Shown here: positions 50,583-59,908 of the stretch, piece after piece
Layout: every line of letters begins with the position of its first letter
Position numbering within the stretch: the stretch's first letter is position 1
From: Dermatobacter hominis
GTDB taxonomy: Bacteria; Actinomycetota; Acidimicrobiia; Acidimicrobiales; Microtrichaceae
Direction: 5' to 3'
Assembly (NCBI RefSeq): GCF_020715685.1
Contig: NZ_CP085840.1
Span: forward strand, 2,108,001-2,172,000
DNA: 64,000 nt
Notes under the pieces: generated by a model
What the model was told of the DNA's origin: nothing
The model's database searches: none
The model's input: the letters and a program-made list of their open reading frames with translations, nothing else
Position numbers and translations under genes: made by a program

Positions 50583-51512
50583 TCAGCCGAACCGGCCCGT
50601 GATGTAGTTCTCCGTCCGCTCGTCGCTCGGGTTGGAGAAGATCGTGGCCGTGCGGTCGAACTCCACGAGCAGCCCGGTGCGGACGTCGCTCTCCGGGTTG
50701 ACCTCGGTGGAGAAGAACGCGGTGGCATCGCTGACGCGAGCCGCCTGCTGCATGTTGTGCGTCACGATCACGATCGTGTAGTCGGTCTTGATCTCCTTCA
50801 TCAGGTCCTCGATGCGCGCCGTCGCGATCGGGTCCAGGGCGGAGCAGGGCTCGTCCATCAGGATGACCTCGGGGTCGACGGCCACCGCCCGGGCGATGCA
50901 CAGGCGCTGCTGCTGACCGCCCGACATGCCGAGCGCCGACGACTTGAGCCGGTCCTTCACCTCGTCCCACAGCGCGGCGCGCTGCAGGGAGCGCTCCACG
51001 ATGTCGTCGAGCTCGGACTTCTTCCTGATCCCGCCGATGCGGGGTCCGTACGCGACGTTGTCGTAGATCGACTTCGGGAACGGGTTGGGCTTCTGGAAGA
51101 CCATCCCGATCCGCCGCCGCACCTCCACCGCGTTCACACCCGGGTCGTAGAGCCCGACGCCGTGGTAGTCGAGCCGGCCTTCGACCCGAGCGCCCTCGAT
51201 CAGGTCGTTCATCCGGTTGAAGCAACGGAGGACGGTCGTCTTGCCGCAGCCGGACGGACCGATGAAGCCGGTGATCTCGTTGCGGCGGATCCTCATGTCG
51301 ACGCCACGGACGGCGCGGTAGGCGCCGTAGTAGACCGACAGGCCCTCGACGTCGAACACGACAGGGGCCGGGGCGGGCTCGTCCACGGCGTGGACCTCGA
51401 GCGCCGGCTCCTCGGTCACCACCGGGGTCGGGGCGACGGTCGACGGCTCGCTGCCGGGCAGCCCGGCGGTGGGGACCAGCCCCTCTGCTGGGGCGACTGC
51501 GTCCTGTGACAT
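50583..51512 (-). CDS. pstB: Phosphate ABC transporter ATP-binding protein PstB
   Basis: 309 residues from the ATG at 51512, with GAGGAG nine bases upstream; a GTG at 51536 would add eight residues. An acidic/Pro-rich leader of about 50 residues precedes the ATPase. Walker A is GPSGCGKTT, the Q-loop is FQKPNPFP (PstB-specific), the signature is MSGGQQQR, Walker B is [13 protein letters not shown] and the H-loop is VTHNMQQA. It powers phosphate import with PstA and PstC. The N-terminal leader is longer than in most PstB proteins. Confidence 0.96.
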   Translation of the reverse strand: MSQDAVAPAEGLVPTAGLPGSEPSTVAPTPVVTEEPALEVHAVDEPAPAPVVFDVEGLSVYYGAYRAVRGVDMRIRRNEITGFIGPSGCGKTTVLRCFNRMNDLIEGARVEGRLDYHGVGLYDPGVNAVEVRRRIGMVFQKPNPFPKSIYDNVAYGPRIGGIRKKSELDDIVERSLQRAALWDEVKDRLKSSALGMSGGQQQRLCIARAVAVDPEVILMDEPCSALDPIATARIEDLMKEIKTDYTIVIVTHNMQQAARVSDATAFFSTEVNPESDVRTGLLVEFDRTATIFSNPSDERTENYITGRFG

Positions 51513-51600
51513 CGGCGGCTGCTCCTCGTCGGGCACTGTGTGGTCCGGTGCGTAGGGGTCGGTCGTTCGGGTTCGGTCGGGGATCCGGCGGTGGGCGTCG

Positions 51601-52611
51601 TCAGCGGAGGGCGTATCGACGGGCCACGAACCGGGCGATGAGGGTCAGCACCAACACGATACCGATCAGGGTCACCGCAGCCCCCCAGGCCAGTTCGGTG
51701 GCGAGGCTGCCGCCGTTCTGGAGCTGCGAGTAGATCTGGGCGGACAGCGTCGTGTTCTGACCGCTGAACCGCCAGTTCGTCGTGGTCACGAAGCCGACGG
51801 TGAACACGATCGGGGCGGTCTCGCCGGCGGCACGGGCCACCGCCAGCAGGCAACCCGACACGATCCCCGGCAAGGCGGCCGGGAGGGTCACGCTGACGGT
51901 GGTCTTCCACGTCCGCGTGCCCAGCGCGGCGGACGCCTCGCGCAGCGGATCGGGAACCAGGCGGAGCATCTCCTCGGTCGAGCGGACGACGATCGGGAGC
52001 ATCAGGCAGCCGAGCGCGAGCGACGCCGCGAACGCCGACTTGCCGCCCACACCGAAGCGCAGCACCCAGATCGAGTAGATGAACACGCCCATGACGACCG
52101 ACGGCACGCCGGTCATCACGTCGGTCATGAAGCGGATGAAGCTCGCCAACCGGTTCTTCTTGCCGTACTCGTTCAGGTAGACGGCACCCATGATCCCCAA
52201 GGGGATCGCCATGGCGGACGCACCCAGCACGGTCAGGAAGGTGCCGACGATGGCCGGCTGCATGCCGAGCACGACCGAGTCGTCGCTGCTCTCGGAGGTG
52301 TCGCCGGTCTCGGACCCGCTGCCGAAGCCGAGGTCGTCGAGCTTCTCGTTGTTGGCCAGGTCGGCACGGCCGACGTCGGCCGGGATCGGCTTGGTCCACC
52401 AGTCGACGTTCATGACGGCGGGGAGGCCCTGGCTGAACACGTTGGCCGCCATCAGCACCAGCGGACCGGCCGCGAGCAGGAAGGCGATCGCCATCGCGAG
52501 GGTCGCGACCTTGTTGCGGACGCGACGGCCCGGGGAGATGTTGGACCCCGAGAGCTCCCGCCGGATCCGCTCCGGCGTGATCGGTTCGTCGGGAGGGGCG
52601 ACCGCGCTCAC
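51601..52611 (-). CDS. pstA: Phosphate ABC transporter permease PstA
   Basis: 336 residues, six membrane segments. After a cytoplasmic N-terminus comes an extracytoplasmic insert of about 60 residues ([18 protein letters not shown] and an acidic Ser stretch), then the permease core with [29 protein letters not shown] and [13 protein letters not shown]-like EAA region ([17 protein letters not shown]). The GTG start overlaps the stop of pstC (GTGA). It forms the channel with PstC. Confidence 0.95.
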   Translation of the reverse strand: MSAVAPPDEPITPERIRRELSGSNISPGRRVRNKVATLAMAIAFLLAAGPLVLMAANVFSQGLPAVMNVDWWTKPIPADVGRADLANNEKLDDLGFGSGSETGDTSESSDDSVVLGMQPAIVGTFLTVLGASAMAIPLGIMGAVYLNEYGKKNRLASFIRFMTDVMTGVPSVVMGVFIYSIWVLRFGVGGKSAFAASLALGCLMLPIVVRSTEEMLRLVPDPLREASAALGTRTWKTTVSVTLPAALPGIVSGCLLAVARAAGETAPIVFTVGFVTTTNWRFSGQNTTLSAQIYSQLQNGGSLATELAWGAAVTLIGIVLVLTLIARFVARRYALR

Positions 52612-53609
52612 GCCGCCCCCTTCACCCTGCGGTCCACTGCGACGACCATGCGCCGGGCGGACACGTTGACCAGGATCGTCAGGATGAACAGGCACACGCC
52701 CAGCCCGATCAGGGCGGCGCGGAAGAGGTCGTCGGCCTCGGAGAGGTTGCGGAAGATCTGGGCCGGCATGGTCTCGCCGACGGCGAAGATGTTGGCCGTG
52801 ATGTCGGGCCGGGCGCCGATCAGCAGCGCCACTGCGACCGTCTCGCCCATCGCCCGGCCGAGGCCGAGCATCACGGCCCCCGTCATGCCGCCGGTCGAGT
52901 GCGGGAACACGACGCCGCGGATCATCTCCCACCGGGTCGCCCCGAGCGCCAGCGCACCGGCCTTGTCGTTCTCCGGGACGGTCATGAAGACCTCGCGGGT
53001 CACCGCGGTGATGATCGGGGTGATCATCAGCGCCAGCACGAGCGCCGCCGATGCATAGCTCGACCCGGTCGACGGGCCGAAGATCGTGCTGAGCACCGGG
53101 ATGCCGGCCACGGCGTCGGAGATGGCGTTGAACGCGGACTGGAAGCGCGGGATCAGGTAGTAGAAGCCCCAGAGGCCGAACACGACGGACGGGATGGCGG
53201 CCAGGAGGTCGATCGTCGTCGTGACGGCGCCGCGGGCCCGGCGGTGCACCACCTCGGTCACGAACAGGGCGATGCCCACGCTGATGGGGACCGCGACGAT
53301 GATGGCGAGGACCGACACGAGCACCGTGCCGAAGACGAGGGGGACGATGCCGTACTTGCCCTCGGACGGCACCCACTCCGTGCCGAAGAAGTAGCTGGCC
53401 CCGAGCTCGCTGAACGCAGGCCACGCCTTGTTCGTGGTCACCACGGCGACGAGCACCAGGATGAGCAGGACCATCAGCCCAGCGAGGAGGGCGATCCGCC
53501 GGAAGAAGCGGTCGGTGCGGCCGCCGGCGCCATCGACCCGGAGGTCCGGCGCGTCCCGGGGCGGCTTGCGGGCCGGACCCTGGGGATCGGTCTCGAGTTC
53601 GAGGGTCAT
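52608..53609 (-). CDS. pstC: Phosphate ABC transporter permease PstC
   Basis: 333 residues, six membrane segments. PstC hallmarks: SYFFGTEWVPSEGKYGIVPLVFGT, LLAAIPSVVFGLWGFYYLIP, ALALGATRWEMIRGVVFP (EAA loop) and GRAMGETVAVALLIG. It pairs with PstA. It comes 155 bases after pstS, with a hairpin in between that may reduce expression relative to pstS. Confidence 0.96.
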   Translation of the reverse strand: MTLELETDPQGPARKPPRDAPDLRVDGAGGRTDRFFRRIALLAGLMVLLILVLVAVVTTNKAWPAFSELGASYFFGTEWVPSEGKYGIVPLVFGTVLVSVLAIIVAVPISVGIALFVTEVVHRRARGAVTTTIDLLAAIPSVVFGLWGFYYLIPRFQSAFNAISDAVAGIPVLSTIFGPSTGSSYASAALVLALMITPIITAVTREVFMTVPENDKAGALALGATRWEMIRGVVFPHSTGGMTGAVMLGLGRAMGETVAVALLIGARPDITANIFAVGETMPAQIFRNLSEADDLFRAALIGLGVCLFILTILVNVSARRMVVAVDRRVKGAA

Positions 53610-53701
53610 GCGCTCTCGATCAGGCGGGGGTCGGACAGACGTTAAGGGAGACGGTGCGCCGGCACGAGCTTTGTCCGGCTGGCGTCGGAAGGGTGGTCGG
53701 C

Positions 53702-53751
53702 CCGGTCACGGGCGGAGGGCTCGGCAGGGGCTCCATCCCACCCGTGACCGG
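53702..53751 (-). terminator. Intercistronic hairpin between pstS and pstC
   Basis: CCGGTCACGGG and CCCGTGACCGG are perfect 11-base arms with a 28-base loop, just downstream of the pstS stop. It may be a partial terminator or mRNA-protecting stem that favours pstS over pstCAB. Confidence 0.5.
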
Positions 53752-53764
53752 TCGCGACCGTCAC

Positions 53765-54877
53765 TCAGCCGCCGATCTGGTCGATCTGGTCGTACGCCTT
53801 CTGCTGGAGGTCCTCCGGGAGGCCGACGTAGCCGAGCTTCTGCGCCTGCTCCTGGCCGGTCGTGAGCACGTACTGGAGGTACGTCTTCAGCGTGGTGGCC
53901 TTGGCGGCGTCCGCCTGCACCTTGGTGACCAGCAGGTAGGTCGGCGCGGTGATCGGGTAGCTGTCGGCGCCCGGCGCGTTCAAGGGGTTGTAGGTGAGGT
54001 CGGGGGCGACCTCGGCGTTGGCGACGGCGGACTCGGTCGCCTTCGCCGACGGGGCGACGTACTCGCCGTCCGCGTTCTTGATCGCGGCGAACGTGAGGTC
54101 GGCCTTGATGGCGTCGGCGAGGTCGACGTAGCCGACGGCGCCGTCGGTCTGGCCGATCAGGGCGGCCACGCCGGAGTTCTTCTCGGCGCCCTGCGTCGCG
54201 GCCGGCCAGTTCACCGTGTCACCCGAATCGAGCTTCCAGACGTCGGGCGCCGCCGACTTCAGGTACTTGGTGAAGTTGCTGGTCGTCCCCGAGCCGTCCG
54301 AGCGGTGGACGACCGTGATCTTCGTCGACGGCAGGGTCGCGTCGGGGTTGTCGGCCTCGATGGCCGGGTCGTCCCACGTGGTGATCTCGGCCTGGAAGAT
54401 CTTCGCCACCGTGTCGGGGCTGAGCTGCAGCTCGTCGACGCCGTCGAGGTTGTAGCTCACCGTGATCGGCGCGGCGACGGTCGGGAAGAACAGCACCGGC
54501 GACGGGAAGCTCTCGTCGGGCTTGGGGAGCGAGTCGCTCCCGGCGAAGTCGAGCGTGCCGGACGCCAGCTGCTTGCGGCCGTCGGACGAGCCGCTCTTCG
54601 CGTAGGTCACGAGCTCGGAGCCGGCGACGCCGTCGAAGTCCGAGTTGACCGCCTGGTAGAAGGCGTCGGGGAAGCTGGCGCCGCCGCCGGAGACCTTGGC
54701 CGTGAGGGCCTTGATGTCCGCGTCGGTCGGAGCGGCGGGGCCCTTGGCCTCCGTCGTGGTGGTGGAACCGTCGGAACCCGACGAGTCCGAGTCCTTGTCG
54801 TCACCGCACGCGGCGGCCACCAGGCCCACCGCGAGGAGCAACGCCATCAGCCAGGCGAACCGGCCCTTCTGCAACAT
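53765..54877 (-). CDS. pstS: Phosphate-binding lipoprotein PstS
   Basis: 370 residues. Signal peptide with lipobox VAAAC (LLAVGLVAAACGDD), a Ser/Thr linker, then the phosphate-binding fold: GGGASFPDAFYQAV, YAKSGSSDGRKQLASGTLDFAGSDS, VVHRSDGSGTTSNFTKYL. These carry the Ser/Thr/Asp/Arg set that holds phosphate in PstS. GAGGAGG is seven bases before the ATG. It heads the pst operon and has two PHO boxes upstream. Confidence 0.96.
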   Translation of the reverse strand: MLQKGRFAWLMALLLAVGLVAAACGDDKDSDSSGSDGSTTTTEAKGPAAPTDADIKALTAKVSGGGASFPDAFYQAVNSDFDGVAGSELVTYAKSGSSDGRKQLASGTLDFAGSDSLPKPDESFPSPVLFFPTVAAPITVSYNLDGVDELQLSPDTVAKIFQAEITTWDDPAIEADNPDATLPSTKITVVHRSDGSGTTSNFTKYLKSAAPDVWKLDSGDTVNWPAATQGAEKNSGVAALIGQTDGAVGYVDLADAIKADLTFAAIKNADGEYVAPSAKATESAVANAEVAPDLTYNPLNAPGADSYPITAPTYLLVTKVQADAAKATTLKTYLQYVLTTGQEQAQKLGYVGLPEDLQQKAYDQIDQIGG

Positions 54878-54990
54878 GCAACCGCCTCCTCGGAGGTCTC
54901 TTGATCATCGGTGGCTCGTCCGCCACCTGGCGGCTCCGTCGCCACCTGCCGGCAACGTAGGGACCCGGGGTGGACGCCAGGCGGGCGCCA

Positions 54991-55008
54991 GGTGAACGAG
55001 AGGTGAAC
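54991..55008 (-). promoter_or_regulatory. PHO box 1 upstream of pstS
   Basis: On the minus strand GTTCACC-TCTC-GTTCACC: two perfect 7-base direct repeats with 11-base periodicity, the actinobacterial PhoP/RegX3 pattern. A weaker third unit follows at the same phase. It is about 115 bases upstream of the pstS ATG. Confidence 0.85.
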
Positions 55009-55066
55009 CGCGACTGAAGGTTCGGTGCGGCGGTCGCTCGACCCGCATCGTTCCGCGGTTCCTGCA

Positions 55067-55084
55067 GGTGACGTGGAGGTGAAC
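55067..55084 (-). promoter_or_regulatory. PHO box 2 upstream of pstS
   Basis: On the minus strand GTTCACC-TCCA-CGTCACC: same 11-base periodicity and same orientation as box 1, one half-site with two changes. It lies between the Nudix gene stop and box 1. Confidence 0.7.
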
Positions 55085-55114
55085 TCGGGACCGCCTCCCC
55101 CGGCGGGGCTCGGC

Positions 55115-55540
55115 TCAGCTGGTGATGTCGCGGGACAGGAACAGCCGCACCAGCCGACGGTCGGTGTCCCAGGTCAGGTGCCCGTCGAGCTCCGACACGG
55201 GCACCCACCGGCGGTCGTCGATCTCCCGGTTGGGCGTGAACCCCTCGTCGCGGTCGACGGTCATCGCCCACCAGCGCACTCGCTTGTCCTCGCCCTTGGG
55301 CGTGTCGTAGCGGACCTCGGTGAGCCGTTCGCCGAGCGTGCAGCGCAGGCCGGTCTCCTCCCATACCTCGCGCAGCGCCGCCTCGCGGTGCCGCTCGCCC
55401 TGCTCGAGCTTGCCCTTGGGGAGCGACCAGTCGTCGCGCGGCGCCGGCCGGTGGACGACCAGCACCTCGACCTCATCCGCTCGGCGTCGCCACACCACCC
55501 CGCCCGCGGCCCGCACCACGGGCCGGTCCGGGCTCGCCAC
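55115..55540 (-). CDS. Nudix hydrolase
   Basis: 141 residues. The Nudix box is complete: GKLEQGERHREAALREVWEE followed by TG (GX5EX7REUXEEXGU). Surrounding strands (VRAAGGVVWRRRADEVEVLVVHR and WVPVSELDGHLTW) resemble the MutT/DIPP-type subgroup. It hydrolyses a nucleoside diphosphate linked to another group; the substrate could be an oxidised nucleotide or a diphosphoinositol/dinucleoside polyphosphate. It starts 21 bases after polyphosphate kinase on the same strand, so the two are an operon, a pairing seen in other actinobacteria. It carries no histidine phosphatase domain. Confidence 0.9.
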   Translation of the reverse strand: MASPDRPVVRAAGGVVWRRRADEVEVLVVHRPAPRDDWSLPKGKLEQGERHREAALREVWEETGLRCTLGERLTEVRYDTPKGEDKRVRWWAMTVDRDEGFTPNREIDDRRWVPVSELDGHLTWDTDRRLVRLFLSRDITS

Positions 55541-55561
55541 CTCAGCGCACCCCGGGGCGCG

Positions 55562-57634
55562 TCACCGACGCCCGACCGAGGCCCGCTTGAGGGCGTGCTC
55601 CTGCTGCTCCAGGTGGGTCTCGACGGTGCCGTTGCGGGGGACGTGGGTCCAGCGGTCGTCGTGCTGCTCCCACGCCAGCGTGTCGTCCGCGAGCGTCACG
55701 GCCAGCACCTCGTCCATCCGGACCCGCAGCTCGGGCGACCGCACCGGCACCACGGCCTCGACGCGGCGGTCGAGGTTGCGGGGCATGAGGTCGGCGGAGC
55801 CGATGAAGTGGAGCTCCTGGCCCGGTCCCCTGCCGTTCGCGAAGCGGTAGATCCGCGAGTGCTCGAGGTAGCGACCGACGATCGAGCGGACCGTGATGTT
55901 GTCCGACAGCCCGGGCACACCGGGTCGGATGCACGAGATGCCGCGGATGATGAGCTCGATCCGCACGCCGTCCTGCGAGGCGGCGTAGAGCTCGTCGATC
56001 ATGTCGGCGTCCACCAGGCTGTTCATCTTCATGATGATGTGCCCGGTCCCCGGCGCCGCAGAACGCTCGTTGCGGATGAACCGGACGAGCCCGTTGCGCA
56101 GCGTGTGCGGGGCGACGAGCAACTTGGCGTAGTGGACGTCGCGGGCGTAGCCGGTCAGGTAGTTGAACAGCTGCGTGAGGTCCGCGCCGAGGTCGGGGTC
56201 GGCGGTGAGCAGCCCGACGTCCTCGTAGAGGCGCGCCGTCTTGGAGTTGTAGTTGCCCGTGCCGATGTGGCAGTAGCGGTTGACGCTCTCGCCCTCGTCG
56301 CGCACGACCAGGCAGGTCTTCGTGTGGGTCTTGAGCCCGACGAGCCCGTACACGACGTGCACGCCGGCCTGCTCCAGGCGGCGGGCCCACTCGATGTTGC
56401 GCTCCTCGTCGAAGCGGGCCTTCAGCTCGACCAGCGCCACCACCTGCTTGCCCATCTCCGCCGCCTTGATCAGCGCGGCGACGATCGGGCTGTCGCCCGA
56501 GGTGCGGTACAGGGTCAGCTTGATGGTCAGGACCTTCGGGTCCCGGGCGGCCTGGCGGATGAACTCCTCGACGGAGGTCGAGAAGCTGTCGTAGGGGTGG
56601 TGGACCATGATGTCGCCGTCGCGCATGACGGCGAAGATGTCGGGCGGCTCCTCGTCCTCGGTCAACGCCAGGCGGTGCTGCGTCACCGGCACGAACTCGG
56701 GGTACTTCAGGTCGGGCCGGTCCACGTCGGCCACGGCGAACAGGCCGCCGAGGTCGAGCGGGGCCGAGTGCGCGGTCACGTCGTCGTCGGTGAGCTCCAG
56801 CTCGTCACGGATGAGCTCGAGCGCCTCGGCCGAGATGTCGTCCTCGACCTGCAGGCGGACGGCCTTGCCGAAGCGGCGGCGGCGCAGCTCCATCTCGATG
56901 GCTGCGAGGAGGTCGTCGGCCTCCTCCTCCTCGACCGTGAGGTCCGCGTTGCGCGTGACCCGGAAGGCGACGTGGTCGAGCACCTCCATGCCGGGGAACA
57001 GCTCGTCGAGGTGGTGGGCGATGACCTGCTCCAGCGGCACGAACCGCTCACCGTCGGGCATCACGACGAAGCGGGGGAGCAGCGACGGCACCTTGACTCG
57101 GGCGAAGCGGCGCTGGTCGGTGGTCGGGTCCCGCACGATCACGCCGAGGTTCAGCGACAGGCTCGAGATGTACGGGAACGGGTGGCCCGGGTCGACGGCG
57201 AGCGGCGTCAGGACCGGGAAGATCCGGTTGCGGAACTCGACGGTGGCCCACTCGCGGTCGTCGTCGTCGAGCTCGTCCCAGGTCGAGAAGACGATCCCCT
57301 CCTCGGCGAGCGCGGTGCAGATCGGACCCAGGAAGATCTCGTCGGCCCGCTCGACGAGCTCGGCGGTCCGGGCGCCGATGGCGTCGAGCTGCTCGCCGGC
57401 GCTCATGCCGTCGGCGCTGCGCCGGGTGACCCCGGCGGCCACGCGGTCCTTGAGGCCGGCGACGCGGACCTGGAAGAACTCGTCCAGGTTCTGGCTGAAG
57501 ATCGCGAGGAACTTGACCCGCTCGAGCAGGGGCGTGGCGGCGTCGTCCGCGAGCGCCAGCACGCGTGCGTTGAAGTCCAACCAGGACAGCTCCCGGTTCA
57601 GGTAGGGCGACCGCTCTTCCACCGGGTCCGTCAT
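55562..57634 (-). CDS. ppk1: Polyphosphate kinase 1
   Basis: 690 residues, full length. N-terminal YLNRELSWLDFNARVLA and FLAIFSQNLDEFFQVRVAGL, the ATP-binding core PYDSFSTSVEEFIRQAA, the autophosphorylated His456 in CHIGTGNYNSKTARLYEDVG and C-terminal MPRNLDRRVE. It reversibly polymerises the gamma phosphate of ATP into polyphosphate. TAGCCT lies six bases before the ATG, so the transcript is probably leaderless. It is next to the pst-regX3 block, linking phosphate uptake and storage. Confidence 0.97.
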   Translation of the reverse strand: MTDPVEERSPYLNRELSWLDFNARVLALADDAATPLLERVKFLAIFSQNLDEFFQVRVAGLKDRVAAGVTRRSADGMSAGEQLDAIGARTAELVERADEIFLGPICTALAEEGIVFSTWDELDDDDREWATVEFRNRIFPVLTPLAVDPGHPFPYISSLSLNLGVIVRDPTTDQRRFARVKVPSLLPRFVVMPDGERFVPLEQVIAHHLDELFPGMEVLDHVAFRVTRNADLTVEEEEADDLLAAIEMELRRRRFGKAVRLQVEDDISAEALELIRDELELTDDDVTAHSAPLDLGGLFAVADVDRPDLKYPEFVPVTQHRLALTEDEEPPDIFAVMRDGDIMVHHPYDSFSTSVEEFIRQAARDPKVLTIKLTLYRTSGDSPIVAALIKAAEMGKQVVALVELKARFDEERNIEWARRLEQAGVHVVYGLVGLKTHTKTCLVVRDEGESVNRYCHIGTGNYNSKTARLYEDVGLLTADPDLGADLTQLFNYLTGYARDVHYAKLLVAPHTLRNGLVRFIRNERSAAPGTGHIIMKMNSLVDADMIDELYAASQDGVRIELIIRGISCIRPGVPGLSDNITVRSIVGRYLEHSRIYRFANGRGPGQELHFIGSADLMPRNLDRRVEAVVPVRSPELRVRMDEVLAVTLADDTLAWEQHDDRWTHVPRNGTVETHLEQQEHALKRASVGRR

Positions 57635-57687
57635 GGCCTCAGGCTATCGGCCGCACGGGCGCCGCAAGCCTGCGACCCGGGGCGTGA

Positions 57688-57963
57688 TCAGCGGTCGTCG
57701 TCGCCGAGGTCCCACGTGAGCTCGATGAGCTCGCGCTCGGCGTCGCGGGCGACGCGCTCCTTGTTGCGCTTGAACTGCGGGTCGTGCGGCGGGAGCAGCA
57801 TGAGCCGGGCGTTGACGCGGGAGCGGAAGTCGTCGATGAGCTGCGTGTCGCCGTGGTCGCCGCGGATCTCCCAGTGCGGGGCGACCGGGCCGAGGTAGAC
57901 GATCGTGGCGGCGGCCACCCACTCGATGGGCTCGTCGGTCTCGGGGGCGTAGGTGTCGGACAT
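57688..57963 (-). CDS. Small protein of unknown function
   Basis: 91 residues. Opens with SDTYAPETDEPIEWVAAATIVYLGPVAPHWEIRGD and ends with a charged helix (RNKERVARDAERELIELTWDLGDDDR). No signal peptide, membrane segment or cysteine is present. I do not recognise the family. TAGGCT lies eight bases before the ATG, so it is probably transcribed with a very short leader. It is between ppk1 and the HtrA gene on the same strand. Confidence 0.6.
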   Translation of the reverse strand: MSDTYAPETDEPIEWVAAATIVYLGPVAPHWEIRGDHGDTQLIDDFRSRVNARLMLLPPHDPQFKRNKERVARDAERELIELTWDLGDDDR

Positions 57964-58035
57964 GGGTGCCGAGCCTACCGGCCGCACCCGTGGGTGGCCG
58001 TGTCGGGGAACGCCGGCCCGGCCGCCGTCGGAGCC

Positions 58036-59433
58036 TCAGCGAGAGCCCAGGGTGGCGGTGCCCTCCATCTCCGTGCCGCCCCGCTGCCAGACGATGCGGA
58101 CGGAGTCGCCGGGGTCCTTGGCCCGGACCGCGACGCCCACGTCGGCGGCGGTCCGCACCCGCTTGTCGTCGACCGAGGTGATGACGTCGCCCTGCTGGAG
58201 GCCGGCCGACGCGGCGCCGGTGCCGGCGTTCACCGATTGCACGAAGGCGCCCGACGTCGCGGTGACCTCGTAGCGGTCGCGGATGGCGTCGTCGATCGAG
58301 CTCACGTCGACGGTCTCGACGCCGAGGAGGGGACGCACCTGCTGGGCAGGGCGACCGGCCTTGAGGTCGTCGACGATCGAGCGGATCTCGTCGATCGCCA
58401 GGGCGAAGCCGATGTTCTGGGCATCGGCGAGGATCGCGGTGTTCACGCCGACGACCTGGCCGTTGGCGTTGACGAGGGGCCCGCCGCTGTTGCCGGGGTT
58501 GATGGCGGCGTCGGTCTGGATGAGGTTGTCGAGCGAACCGCCGTCGGGCGTCTGGATGGACCGGGTGAGCGCGCTGACGATGCCGGTGGTCACGCTCGGC
58601 GCCTCGCCGAGGTTCAGCGCGTTGCCGATCGCCACGACCGAGTCCCCGACCTGGAGCGAGTCGGAGCTGCCGAGCTCCGCAGGGGTCACCGGCTGCGTCA
58701 GCCCGTCGGCCTGGAGCACGGCGACGTCGGCCGACGGCACCGACCCGAGCAACCGAGCCTCGGCGGTCCGGCCGTCGGCGAAGTCGAGCTCGATGGTCTG
58801 CGCGCCGGCGACGACGTGGGCGTTGGTCAGCACGATCCCGTCCTCGGACAGGACGATGCCGGAGCCGGCGGCCTCGCCGCCGCGCACGCCGGTGTGGATG
58901 GACACCACGGACGGCCGGACCTTCTGGAGCAGCGCGTGGATCTCGAGGGGGTCGCCGGCGATCGTGACGGCCGGCCGCCCGGGGTCGACCGGGGCGGGCG
59001 CGGCGCGGCCGGCATCGCTGCGGTCCCAGAGCGCCGCGGTGGTCGCCACCCCGGCGACGATCGCGCCGACCAGCGCGCTGAGCAGGACCGTGCGCAGGGT
59101 GTGGCCACGCGTCGAGCGGGGCGTAGGCGCCGGCGCGTGCGGCGCCGCTGCGCCGCCGCCGAGCGTGGGCGGTCCGGCACCGTACGGAGGTGGACCGCCG
59201 GGCGGGCCCGACCCTCCGGTGCCCCCGATCGGGCCGGGCGGTGGCACAGCGCCGACCGCAGGTCCCGTCGCATGGGTGACCGATGTGGCACCCGGCGGCG
59301 CGTCGGGGAGCGCCCACGGCGTGCTGGGCGGGCCCAGCGGCGTCGCGGTCGGTGGACCGGACGGCGGGTGGTCGACCGGACCGGACCCCACCCGTGGCGG
59401 GGCGCCGGAGGGGTCGTGGGGCGGCGCCGTCAT
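58036..59433 (-). CDS. Membrane-anchored HtrA/DegP-type serine protease with PDZ domain
   Basis: 465 residues. A Pro/Gly-rich cytoplasmic leader (to about residue 108) and one membrane helix (RTVLLSALVGAIVAGVATTAA) precede a trypsin-like domain with catalytic His206 (TNAHVV), Asp236 (SADVAVL) and Ser316 (NPGNSGGPL). A C-terminal PDZ domain follows (GAASAGLQQGDVITSVDDKRV). It should degrade or process damaged envelope proteins outside the membrane. CATACT lies six bases before the ATG at 59433; a start further upstream would give a less likely N-terminus. The long Pro-rich leader is typical of actinobacterial HtrA/PepD. Confidence 0.93.
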   Translation of the reverse strand: MTAPPHDPSGAPPRVGSGPVDHPPSGPPTATPLGPPSTPWALPDAPPGATSVTHATGPAVGAVPPPGPIGGTGGSGPPGGPPPYGAGPPTLGGGAAAPHAPAPTPRSTRGHTLRTVLLSALVGAIVAGVATTAALWDRSDAGRAAPAPVDPGRPAVTIAGDPLEIHALLQKVRPSVVSIHTGVRGGEAAGSGIVLSEDGIVLTNAHVVAGAQTIELDFADGRTAEARLLGSVPSADVAVLQADGLTQPVTPAELGSSDSLQVGDSVVAIGNALNLGEAPSVTTGIVSALTRSIQTPDGGSLDNLIQTDAAINPGNSGGPLVNANGQVVGVNTAILADAQNIGFALAIDEIRSIVDDLKAGRPAQQVRPLLGVETVDVSSIDDAIRDRYEVTATSGAFVQSVNAGTGAASAGLQQGDVITSVDDKRVRTAADVGVAVRAKDPGDSVRIVWQRGGTEMEGTATLGSR

Positions 59434-59567
59434 CCTCCGAGTATGCGCCGCGGACGCCGGTGGCTGTCGTCCGGTGCTGTGACGCATGTCCCGGGGCACT
59501 GAGCAGCCTTTCAGCGGGTCACGGATGTCCGGAACAAAAGGGGGTCCCCTGGCGTCAGACTTCCCGT

Positions 59568-59825
59568 ATGGATCCGGTACTGGACACCGAATGGATGGCG
59601 CAGGGCAACTGCGCCGACAAGCCCCCGAGCCTCTTCTTCCCGTCCGACGGGGTGGGGGTCGAGGTCGCCAAGCGAGTGTGTGCCGACTGCCCCATGAAGG
59701 CTGACTGCCTCGAGTACGCCCTGGACAACAGGATCGACCACGGGGTGTGGGGTGGCACCAGCGAGCGAGAGCGACGTCGCATCCTCAAGGCGCGCAGTGC
59801 GCGCCGCCCCGCCGGTGTGAGCTGA
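59568..59825 (+). CDS. WhiB-family iron-sulfur regulator (first copy)
   Basis: 85 residues. The four cluster ligands are Cys15, Cys38, Cys41 and Cys47 (C-x22-C-x2-C-x5-C). The GVWGGT turn is at 59-64 and is followed by SERERRRILKARSARR, the DNA-binding tail. It is a small Wbl transcription factor that acts with the sigma factor and may sense redox or nitric oxide. Which Wbl class it belongs to is uncertain. CAGACT lies six bases before the ATG. It ends at a hairpin and is divergent from the HtrA gene. Confidence 0.93.
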   Translation: MDPVLDTEWMAQGNCADKPPSLFFPSDGVGVEVAKRVCADCPMKADCLEYALDNRIDHGVWGGTSERERRRILKARSARRPAGVS

Positions 59826-59843
59826 GACCCTGCCCCCCACTGT

Positions 59844-59863
59844 GGCCCCGCCTGAGCGGGGCC
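59844..59863 (+). terminator. Hairpin after the first WhiB gene
   Basis: GGCCCCGC-CTGA-GCGGGGCC, 8-bp stem with a 4-base loop, 18 bases past the stop at 59825. Confidence 0.7.
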
Positions 59864-59880
59864 GAACCCACCACGCGCAG

Positions 59881-59902
59881 CGGCCGCCCTCCGGGGCGGC
59901 CG
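59881..59902 (-). terminator. Hairpin after tatA
   Basis: CGGCCGCCC-TCCG-GGGCGGCCG, 9-bp stem with a 4-base loop, six bases beyond the tatA stop on the minus strand. Confidence 0.7.
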
Positions 59903-59908
59903 TTCGCG

